From: Paguma larvata
Lineage: Eukaryota > Chordata > Mammalia > Carnivora > Viverridae
Direction: 5' to 3'
NCBI GenBank assembly: GCA_030068075.1
Contig: CM057826.1
Span: 49,506,558-49,570,557, forward strand
Length of the DNA stretch: 64,000 bases
Position numbers and translations under genes: made by a program. The notes beneath the pieces are model-generated. The model had not been told where the DNA came from, did not search any database, and saw only the letters and a list, made by a program, of their open reading frames with translations. Shown one piece after another: positions 55,506-64,000 of this stretch; positions within the stretch are counted from its first letter, which is position 1; each line of letters opens with the position of its first letter.

Positions 55506-58009
55506 CTGTAGAGGGACCCTAGAATCACTACGACAGGAAGTTTTTGGCTCTGTCTACTGTCCTCCTTATTCCTTTGCAAGGCAATAGAGGAGCCTTACCT
55601 GACTGATTAAAACATTGACATAGAGGTCACTAGTGGTCAAGGTCATTGTACGCTGAAAAATTTTAGTCTTCCTTGCACTTCTGTCTTCCTGTTTCTGTGT
55701 GGTAAACATATGTAGGCAGGCATGGCCACTAGGGGAGAGTCTGCTGGTCTCTCTTCCTTTTCCGATTCAGTGTTCCTAGTTGGGCAAGTGGACATGACTC
55801 TTGTTGGCACCTGATCACCTGTCTTTTCCTACTGGCATGTTTTGGAATACTGGGTCATGATTTAGATGAGGACTAGGGAGACAGAGGACCAGGTCAGAAT
55901 AATAATTTAGCCCTCAGGAAACCAATCTAACCTTTCTATTAGAGCTTCACAATATTCCCAAACTCTATTAATAATGTCATGCTTTGGATCCCTTTTACTG
56001 TTAGCCCTTGTACACGAATTTTCTTGGGAAACCCATAAAGTAGCAGGATGATTAACAAAGCTGGCTTGGGGCATCTTAGGGCTCTAGACTCTATAACTAC
56101 AAAATAACCATCAATTCAGCAATCTATAATAATTTACATTATAATATTTAGAGTTTCTTTCACAAAAAAATTTATGATTCAAGAATCTGTAAAAGAAGGT
56201 TAGGCTTGCCTTTCCTGGTCTTTTAAGCTGTAATTACTTTCTCTGAGTTTTCTTTATTATCTGCCTTTTTATAGAATTCTAGGTCCTAGACACCATTAAA
56301 TATAGTGCACCCTTCATGATAAGAAAAGCCCTGCCTGGTATCTGGTGGATCAATCCATATTGTGATTTTTTCCAAGGCCTCTCCTGAAATGACAATTCAT
56401 ATTTTGAATAACATCTCAGTCTTTAAATTGTTTCACGATGGAAGCACAGATAAGCATGATAGCTTATTACAAGGCTCTAATCATGATAATAAGAGAATAG
56501 CTTTGTCATCCATAAATGAGGTCCAATTATCTTTCAGTGAATGTACACAAAGAAAATAAAAGTCATTTTTTAGAAAGATATTTGCATCTCCATATGCTTT
56601 ACTGAACTTGGTAAGGCAAGGGTGAACATCTGAGGTCTTTGTAAATCTAGTCTTTCCAAACATCAGAACATGTTTTGTAGATACTTATGGCTATAGACTG
56701 CATAAGAATAGTAGGTCTGTACTGAAAGGAATATCCCCATCTGTCTGCTCTTTCCTGTGCCCTCTCCTATCATCTCTAATCACCACTTTCATGCAAATAT
56801 TTCATTCTTCACCTCCCATCCTCACCAAAGGAAAACTGTTTTCCTTTCAGAAACATTTTCTTCCAGAGTGGAAATTCCAGTGTTGTCCCTATTTACTTAA
56901 CTTTGTTCCTGTTTGAATGTAGTAACTCGGTCCCCATGTTTACTGTCTTTGCTCCAGAATTTGCTTGTTAATAGGAATTCTGGAGTCCTTGAGCATCCAC
57001 TATCATTATTGCCATGGCTGCAGAGGCATCCCCCTGCTCTGGAGGTCAGGTCCAGACTTCAGCATTTCACAAATGTTCTCCGAGCTGCATTCTTAGGTAA
57101 CAGAAGAAAGTGCCAGCAGTTTTATAATATGACTCCAAAATTCTAAACATAAGAGAGAGATCAACTTCCATTCTCATTCTAGGCAAATAGGGAAGTCTGA
57201 GCACCAGCTACCTTCAAAATGTAAGTCATCACCTCCTCTTGCTAACTGGAAATGGGTACTTTACAAACACAACAGCAGTGTTGGTATTTCAGTGAAAGGG
57301 GGTGAGACTGGGTTTTAAATTGTGTTCTTGTGGCTTGAAAAAATCAATAACCAGGCAAGCTAGAATCTTTCTTTTCCCACGACCTTGCTTCCTGTATGTA
57401 CTCAAAGACGCTAATCCTGGATAAAAGGTACTATGATTGCCACTAATTTCCCCAATCAGCAAAAAGATGATTTTCTGTTTCCTAGGCAAGGGTTTCCATC
57501 CTTTGGGTTATAAAGTGTAATAAAATTTCCAAAGAAATTTTGCAAGCTGATCTAGGATTACTAAGGTTTTACTTTTCCAGTTAAGTGAAAAACAAAACCC
57601 AAACCAGAACTACCTTCACCCTTACTATGGGTTTTATTCTGTTAACATTAGGAATGAGATGACCTTAGAACAATGACAGTCCTTAAGGTAATTAATCTCG
57701 CTTTATGAAAACCCTATTATATTTTTTATTTTTCTCACTTTGATGAAGATTGGCTTGAGGGCAACAATGGTGCGATTTCATCTACTCACATTCATCCAGA
57801 ACATGGTAAAGGAAAACTGGAATTTGACACCTGCTCCAACTCAGTCTCCAGGGGATTTTCAAAGCTTCTGGAGAAGTTTGAGGCTCCCAGGATCACTGGG
57901 GCTGATATTCTCACCTTTGTATCTTCCCTGAGGTATGTGGACAGTCTGAGAAAGCACAGCACTGAGCAATGGGAGAAAACCAGTTCTGACAGACCATCTG
58001 AACATTCAG
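55506..58009. other. unassigned non-coding sequence, 2.5 kb
   Basis: The longest stretch in which I recognise neither repeat nor exon. Small frames (60-82 codons) occur on both strands, some overlapping (57740-58040), with no motif. Confidence 0.45.
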
Positions 58010-58215
58010 ACTGACTAAATATTCCTAACATGTCAGGCACTATGCTTAGTGCTTACCTATATTTTAATCCATAAAAAGATAAAGGAGTTTTATTCCTTTT
58101 ATACAAATGACAGGCCTATGCTTCAGAGAAATTAAGTAATTTGTCTGAACTCATATTGCCATTTAATAATTCTGGGATTTGAACAAACATCTGTCTGACT
58201 CCCAAATCCTTGATT
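58010..58215 (-). repeat. MIR SINE, reverse
   Basis: catgtcaggcactatgctta, gtgcttacctatattttaat, tatacaaatgacaggcctat, gcttcagagaaattaagtaa and ctgggatttgaacaaacatc. Confidence 0.75.
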
Positions 58216-58819
58216 TGGAATTAAATATCTGTGGCTATGGAATGGATTATAGCTATTATTTCCGTAGAAGCAAAAATTGATACTTGGAAGAGAGACTCCA
58301 TCCTCAGAAAATCTCCAAAATAACAGGTTGCCTTGACTGGTTCTGGTCCCTAAAATGTTAGAACCTCAATTATTTCCCATAAACCTTGAAACTTTAACAA
58401 AGCAATTTAGTCCCAGATGTTTGCTATGCTAATGTCTGTGGAAATGTCCTGAACTTTATGAATATGGTAATCACATGAGAAAGTTGCTGTTTTTCTGCAA
58501 GGAACAGATACATGTAAACTTGGTATCCTTGGAGATTTTGGGGTACACTCCTTTAAATACTTGTATTTTACATTTGGTGAACATGACCTTCATGAGTCTG
58601 ACTTACTTGCACTCCTTGCAAGTAAACTTTTGCTTTCCTGTCCTGAATGTTTCCGTTGCTCAGTATTTCTTTGTCACTTCACAGTTTTTGAGGTTTTCTT
58701 GAACTGGCTCCCTAATCTGTTAGGGAGTTTCCTCTTCAAGTGCATGAGACTCCTTCCTTTCTTCCAGTCAGAGCACTTTCCACTGGGGGTCGTGGTCATT
58801 GCTGGCATTGCCATCACCA
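58216..58819. other. unassigned non-coding sequence
   Basis: Two overlapping forward frames (75 and 121 codons) start here; neither shows a conserved domain. Confidence 0.4.
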
Positions 58820-59025
58820 CCTTCTCCTCCTATCATCATCATTGCTACCTATTAAGCGTTTGCTATATGTCTGAAATTTGTAAAAATTCTCTAATCCTAA
58901 TGTTTACTTTAATGCCTTTGGCATAATCGTAATTGTTCCCACTTTTTAAAAAAGAAGACTAAGATTTAGACAGATTATGCTATTTACCTAAATTCATGTG
59001 GCTGGAAAATGGTAAGACCGGGAAC
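58820..59025 (-). repeat. MIR, reverse, worn
   Basis: attgctacctattaagcgtt, tgctatatgtctgaaatttg, aaaagaagactaagatttag and taaattcatgtggctggaaa. Confidence 0.6.
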
Positions 59026-59504
59026 ATAAGCCAACTTTGTCATAATCCACTCTGTTAATTGCTTTATACGTCTTTTCCTCCTTACCCAGAACACTTGGCA
59101 TAACTTCTCTGACCACCTATACTCGAAACCTATAGCAAGACCTTTCTCATTTTCCTGGCCCATAGAAATTCCTTTTCCTCTCAACTCCTCCAGCATTTAA
59201 TCAGTACTCTAATGGTAGTCATTTTTCGATTTTGTATCCTCTACCACTACAAGTGCCCTTTCTCCTCAGCAAAAATGTAAGCTAGCTGGGATTCCACAGG
59301 CATGCAAGAGATAATAAGAAAACAATGTAAATGAACTAAGAACATTCCTATTCTTATAGCCAGTACACACTGCCAGGTGGCGTTTCCAGTAAGTTACTCA
59401 GGTGGGCGCCCAGAGCTTTGAGAACCTCCAGAAGGATGCATTCAGGAAGCTAATAGGTCTCAGTGGCCTGGCAATACTCCCTCAGTTGACTAATCACTCA
59501 TTCT
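59026..59504. other. unassigned non-coding sequence
   Basis: Nothing recognised. Confidence 0.4.
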
Positions 59505-59610
59505 TTCCACAAATGCTTATTGAGCACTGTAAGCTGGTGGACCCTGCAAGAGGTGTGGGGGATCCGGTGGGAGATAAAACAGATGTTGCAGGTGAAGTTC
59601 CATAAAACAG
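59505..59610 (-). repeat. L2 3' tip, reverse
   Basis: tccacaaatgcttattgagc begins the antisense L2 end, followed by aggtgtgggggatccggtgg and ataaaacagatgttgcaggt. Confidence 0.55.
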
Positions 59611-60401
59611 GGGCCTCAGTCTTGAGTTGGTAGTCTATCATGGGAAAGTGAGAGACTGTCCCCAGTGTCCTGGAAACACAAGCACTCCTGAGGCCACTTT
59701 GACCACCTCCTGTCACATTTGCACCTCCTGCTGCAACTGATAGAGGCTCATTAGATGAGGCTGGAGTGCTACATGGCACGTTTGTTTGAACAGGGGAGGG
59801 AAGATGATCATTTAAACCCTTGGCAAATTTCACTGTCTTTATAAATTCAATTGCTTCCGAGAGCCCCACCTTTCTTCCCTCGAAAGGTTTTCAAGACTGC
59901 TCTGTTGCCAAGCTTCTCTTCTGACTATTTGTTATGAAGATTGGCATGGGGGTTACACAAGAAACAGCGCAGAGTACCTAGAATTGAGATGGGGCCCACA
60001 TTTCACAGTTGCGGCACATTCTACAAGGCCCACACAATTGCTCTATTAAATTAAATGGCTGCAGTCTCCATCTGCACTAGTAATCTCCAGATAGGCTGGG
60101 CTCCTTTACAGCCAATAGCCTGCAGGTGTGCAAATAAGCACTCCGTCCACACCAGATGTCAGGGCCTAATTAAAATATAGAATGAAAGTGCTCTTCCCCA
60201 GGTGCTGAGCAGTCAGCATTGTGGTGCTTCTTGGGACAGGAAGTGGCAAAGGCAGAGAATTTAATTCTAGTTGTAGAAGCAAATGGCTGCAAGAAATCCA
60301 TCTCTTGGAACCACTTAGCGAGAAGTAGAAAGTCAAAAAGAAACCCTGAAACCATCTCAATCACTTGTTCGGCATCGTTTTTGGTTACCATAATTCAGTT
60401 A
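59611..60401. other. unique-looking sequence, possible conserved element
   Basis: No repeat recognised. The 123-codon reverse frame at 59498-59869 begins in unique DNA and ends in L2 sequence, so it is unlikely to be a gene. From 59880 to 60200 the sequence contains homeodomain-like AT-rich words (attaaattaaatgg, ctaattaaaatatag). Confidence 0.35.
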
Positions 60402-60417
60402 GTGTGGCTAATTTTTA

Positions 60418-60641
60418 TTTTTAAGTTTATTTATCCATTTTGAGGGAGAGAGAGAGAGAGAGAGAGAGCGAGCACAAGCATGTGAGGGGCAGAGAGAAAG
60501 GAAGGGAAAGAAAATCTCAAGCAGGCACCACACTGTTAGCGTGGAGCCGATGTGGGGCTTGAACTCATGAACCATGAGATCAGAATCTGAGCTGAAACCA
60601 AGAGTCAGACAGTTAACTGACTGAGCCACCCAGGTGCCCCC
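60418..60641 (-). mobile_element. SINEC, reverse, perfect 16-bp duplication
   Basis: Reverse SINE with a (GA)n tract at 60447-60468, bracketed by GTGTGGCTAATTTTTA at 60402-60417 and 60642-60657. Confidence 0.95.
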
Positions 60642-60657
60642 GTGTGGCTAATTTTTA

Positions 60658-61384
60658 GACCAAGGACAGGGACTCAGTTAAGGATCTCAGCTTGATTTTC
60701 AGATCTTTGAGTCACATTGCCTTGATTATGTTGGACAGTTCATAATTTTGCCCTACTGTGCAGCCTATCACATGGATTCTAAGAAGGGTTCTAAAGGATT
60801 AAGAGAAAAGACACTTTTAGAGCTGTCAGTCACCTAGTTAAAACACAGTGAAATGTGTTAGGAAGTAATTGCATTGTACAACCGATAGGAGTCCAAGTAT
60901 GGATAATGAGAAAGGTTTATAATTATGTAAGAATTCCAATCCTTCTCCCCACCTATTTCTTTCTAAATATATACATATATTCTCTTCTCCCTCCCATCCT
61001 CCCTGTATTCTTCCTCTGTATTTTTGTCTTTCCTTCTCTACTTTCCCCCACCCACTTCCTCTGCCTCTTTCCCATTGCCCCCATTTCTTGTGGTGAGGTG
61101 AAAAAATATGCGTTTTGGTATTAGAGCTGAGTGTGAGTTCTGGCTTGGGCATATTTTCATTTTTCTTTTCACTGAATACATATATATATATTTTTCCTAT
61201 GCCTTAGGCTTAATTTAAACATTCGATAAATTCAACTTCGAGGCACCTTTTTGAAATACAAAATTAAGTAGCTTAAAATCTGAGTGGGTCTCAGTTCATT
61301 TCCTCAAGAACCTCCATGAGTACCGCCTTTTGTTTAGAAGGGGACTTCTCAACACACAGTATTTTTATCTCTACTGATGCACCT
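60658..61384. other. unassigned; pyrimidine-rich patch
   Basis: A C/T-rich stretch lies at 60945-61090, with overlapping frames of 89 and 104 codons on opposite strands, typical of low-complexity sequence. A short (AT)n at 61179-61190. Confidence 0.45.
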
Positions 61385-61600
61385 GGTAATTTTGCTCAGT
61401 ACACTTTCGACAGTTATGCATTTATTTTAACTTCATCTGTTACCGATACTCTTCATCACCATTCTCTAAAGAGTCAATGAGACTCTGAGTAGTTCAAAAA
61501 TTCACACAATGAGATAGAGCTGGGACTGAATTATGACTCTGGCTTCAGTACTGGAGCTGCACACCTTCAGTGATACCACACTGCCCCTAGAAGCATGCGA
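61385..61600 (-). repeat. MIR, reverse, worn
   Basis: ttttaacttcatctgttacc, gactctgagtagttcaaaaa, gagatagagctgggactgaa and ttatgactctggcttcagta. Confidence 0.6.
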
Positions 61601-61639
61601 AGTGCCTGTGCCTGGGAAGCTTGCAAGAAATGACAGCTG

Positions 61640-61790
61640 TTCATTAGGATTATCATTTATGTAAAATATCCTTAAATTTTAATGTCAGTCCTGTGAGTAA
61701 ATGTTCATCTTTTCCTTTTACAGGTGATAAAATAGGTATTAAAAGGTTAAGTGACTTATAGCTAGTGTTGAGGATATTCAGAATTATTTC
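61640..61790 (-). repeat. MIR, reverse
   Basis: gtcagtcctgtgagtaaatg, tcatcttttccttttacagg, tgataaaataggtattaaaa and ggttaagtgacttatagcta. Confidence 0.6.
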
Positions 61791-62029
61791 TAGAGGGTCT
61801 AATAATATGTTATTACATTATTTCTAGAGGACCTCATAATACACTACCCTTAGCACCTTTAACCCTCATTCCGTTAAGTGCTAGCCAAGGGTCTTGGGTG
61901 TTCCATATAAGAGGTATAATTATAGAACAATGAAAATAATCTTTAAAGAATTATCTCGCGAGTTGCATGTAAAAAAGAAGTCAGTCTCATTATTTTACTG
62001 TCCCATCTTGCTTTGATCCAAGCCAGAGT

Positions 62030-62330
62030 TGATGAGAAAATGTATCTATGATAGGAAGAACTCTAAGATATTCTCCAACGTTCCTGGCCTCTGATCTATA
62101 CATGCCTTCTCTCATTAATTCAACTAAAAACTATTCTAGATACTGCTGGGAATGGGTCTGGCAGACGTAATTCAGGTCCCAAAGCCACTGACTTTAAGAT
62201 AGATTATCCTGGGTGAGTACGACTAATCAGGTGAGCCCCTCAAAGAAAATGGCAAGAGAGGCTTGAAATGTGGGAGGACTCTGATGGGAGAGAGATTTTC
62301 TATTGCTGGCTTAGAAGATGGATATATAGA
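62030..62330. repeat. possible MaLR/LTR-like fragment
   Basis: ctgactttaagatagattat, cctgggtgagtacgactaat, caggtgagcccctcaaagaa and tctattgctggcttagaaga recall a widespread LTR-derived repeat; ends not found. Confidence 0.4.
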
Positions 62331-62340
62331 TGGGGCCGCA

Positions 62341-62360
62341 TCAGTGCTGATAAGCACTGA
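62341..62360. repeat. small perfect hairpin with GATA words
   Basis: tcagtgc (62341-62347), tgataa, gcactga (62354-62360): 7-bp exact arms around a 6-base loop, followed at once by another TAAG so that GATAAG occurs twice. Confidence 0.7.
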
Positions 62361-62984
62361 TAAGTGAGAATAAAGAATAAACAGGAGTATTATTCTTGTA
62401 AGACTGTTTAAGTAAGTTATTGCAATACTCTTCACATTTTGTGGTGCCTGGTCAGCTCTTAGGAAAAGGAGAACTTCTTAATACTCACCACAGGATGGTG
62501 GTGACACCTACCATCCCTTATCAGTTTGTGTGCCTGGTTTGTTCTTTTAATTTGGTCATTTTCATCTGGGCACAATGCCAGTCACTTGGAAGTGGTGTCT
62601 ATGAGGGGAGCTGAGATGCCTATGCTGTGACTTTGTGTCCTAAAAAGCCAGCCTTCTCTGGAGCAGGTCAGCAATGCTGATGGGAGCAGGTCTCCCATCT
62701 CCCTGGGTTTAGGGTTCTGAGTTGCATATTGTAAGTCTTTAGGGAGAAACCTGAGGACTCTAAATAGCTACTAACACATCGTAGACCAGGTCACATGGAC
62801 CACACTTGAGACCATCAGCCAGAATTTGTTCTTTCCTTAATTTAGCTTAATTGATTTGGTGAGGTTATCAGACTGAAAATCAGGAAAACTGAGGGTATAT
62901 TTGTTGCTACTATGATTTGCTAATTAGTCCCATGGTTCTGGGAACTTCATGTTTCTAGGACTCTCAGAGCTTATATCACAGGCC
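62361..62984. other. unassigned non-coding sequence
   Basis: Nothing recognised. Confidence 0.4.
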
Positions 62985-63100
62985 CTCCCAAGATCACATT
63001 AAGGGCTGATGCTAATTTGGCTACTTAAGAATCACCTATGGAGCTTTGAAAACTAGAGAAGCCTGGTTCCTCTCCTCAGAAATTTTGAAAAATAGTTACA
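62985..63100. repeat. possible MER5-like hAT fragment
   Basis: gggctgatgctaatttggct, taagaatcacctatggagct and tttgaaaactagagaagcct resemble a fragment of the MER5/hAT repertoire (agaatcacctggggagcttt). Confidence 0.4.
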
Positions 63101-63309
63101 GATGTTGTTGATGGAAGCACCTTACTTTTGTCTTCGATAGACTCTGTAATTGCATATCGAAGGAGTGGAGAGGTCTCTGAGTTTGAGAGGATAGGAGTGC
63201 CTGGGCCCAGCCATATGGATTTTTAGACAGCACCTCACATGATGTTGTGCTCACTGAGATTTGGGGACTTCTGGGTGAGGTGATTTCTGGAGGCATTTCC
63301 AGCTCTACT

Positions 63310-63480
63310 GGGAACCAATTACCGAGATGGCCCATTAATTCAGCTAAGTATTTTATGTGCCATTTGTAGGTACATAGTAGCTCCATCTTACAGCTGGAGT
63401 TTTCCAGCATCACACAGCTAGAAAGTGGCAGATCTTGGCCTTGAATACCATTCTGTTTGACTCTTGACCACCCTGCCACT
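63310..63480 (-). repeat. MIR, reverse
   Basis: cttacagctggagttttcca, gcatcacacagctagaaagt and ggcagatcttggccttgaat are reverse MIR core blocks. The 142-codon reverse frame at 63096-63524 runs through it and is not credible as a gene. Confidence 0.6.
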
Positions 63481-64000
63481 ATTTTTCTGGGTTCTAGAAA
63501 CATCCCCCTGATTCCAATAAACATCCAATAGGTGGAGGTAACTTTTTCTCTTCTGTTTATTCCTAATAGGTTCTTGATAGTATTGCTTTCCTCTATAGGC
63601 AGGAAGATACAGCAGACTTTCTCAACGGCTTTAATTCAGGAGGATGTTTTCATCCACTGGGGTTCTTTAGGAGCTTTGTCAATATAACCCTAGGAGGCAG
63701 ACATACACAGTACATGACATCGGCCTTCATTTTGGCCCCATGGGGAGAGTAGCTAAAGATCCCGGCAATTTAATGATGGCTAATGAGGACAGAGGACTTC
63801 CCAGGCTGCACCGGCTGTGTGGAGCACCCGCAGGCGTTCTTGTGTTTCCCTGGAGACCCCGCTGAAGTCTAACTGCGCACTGGGAGGAGAAGGAGCTTTG
63901 GTTCTGTGTCTTCTGTCAAATTGCTACATGGCTTTAGGCAGATCTCATAACCTGCCTGGATACTCACAGCTTGTAGACAAATAAATTGAGTTAAAATACC
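63481..64000. other. unassigned, with a CpG-bearing patch at 63715-63895
   Basis: No repeat recognised. About seven CpGs lie within about 160 bp (63720-63880), more than anywhere else outside young SINEs, beside homeobox-type words (tttaatgatggc, taatgagg). Could be the edge of a regulatory or transcribed element continuing beyond the window. Confidence 0.35.

Noticed and set aside
58561..58926. 121-codon forward frame, cysteine- and leucine-rich
   Set aside because: Composition follows T-rich DNA; it runs into a reverse MIR and overlaps another open frame.
59498..59869. 123-codon reverse frame
   Set aside because: Its C-terminal part comes from L2 sequence; no conserved motif.
63096..63524. 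142-codon reverse frame
   Set aside because: Overlaps a reverse MIR, has no domain, signal peptide or splice context, and ends within unrelated sequence.
1..64000. A coherent undescribed gene system (defence, biosynthetic or regulatory island)
   Set aside because: No conserved coding sequence, gene cluster or array is visible on either strand; nearly all recognisable structure is explained by mammalian transposons, microsatellites and small duplications.

Overview
The window is non-coding mammalian nuclear DNA from a carnivore, most likely a felid. The evidence is fourteen copies of the tRNA-Lys-derived carnivore SINE whose body and tail match the feline SINEC type as I remember it (5' box gggcgcctgggtggctcag, a body reading gctgacagctcagagcctgg, then a CT-rich stretch and an AAATAAATAAAC tail). 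Carnivore L1 3' ends and pan-mammalian L2, MIR, Tigger, MER20-like and LTR relics accompany them. No open reading frame looks like a conserved protein. The longest (144 and 142 codons) lie in SINE/L1 and MIR sequence. I annotate no protein-coding gene, rRNA, CRISPR array, operon or bacterial-type signal.

Layout. 0-12 kb: old L2 fragments, one interrupted by a 332-bp Tigger-like element with perfect 17-bp ends, plus two reverse L1 3' ends and three SINEs. 12-19 kb: a 52-bp alternating CG/CA tract, an L1M 3' part carrying both a SINE and a MIR, a twin-primed (5'-inverted) L1 with an apparent short 3' transduction, and a second reverse L1. 19-31 kb: a cluster of perfect inverted repeats, an 86-bp tandem duplication, several long L2 relics, an ERVL-type LTR with a tRNA-Leu-like primer site, and a decayed tRNA-Ile-like sequence. 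31-37 kb: a roughly 5-kb broken L1M holding a younger L1 tail that itself holds a SINE. 37-64 kb: mostly old MIR/L2/MER20 remnants, a solo MaLR-like LTR, a 77-bp duplication carrying octamer motifs, a reverse L1M of about 1.5 kb, and long unique stretches.

There is no gene network to describe. The window reads as intergenic or deep intronic sequence in which transposon layers can be dated by nesting. The functional candidates are weak: one exon-like segment (38131-38227), two stretches that could be conserved non-coding elements (about 59880-60200 and 63715-63895), and motif clusters. I found no convincing undescribed biological system. The most informative items are transposition scars and two or three small structures without an obvious repeat explanation. 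Repeat family names come from memory of consensus sequences and need RepeatMasker confirmation.
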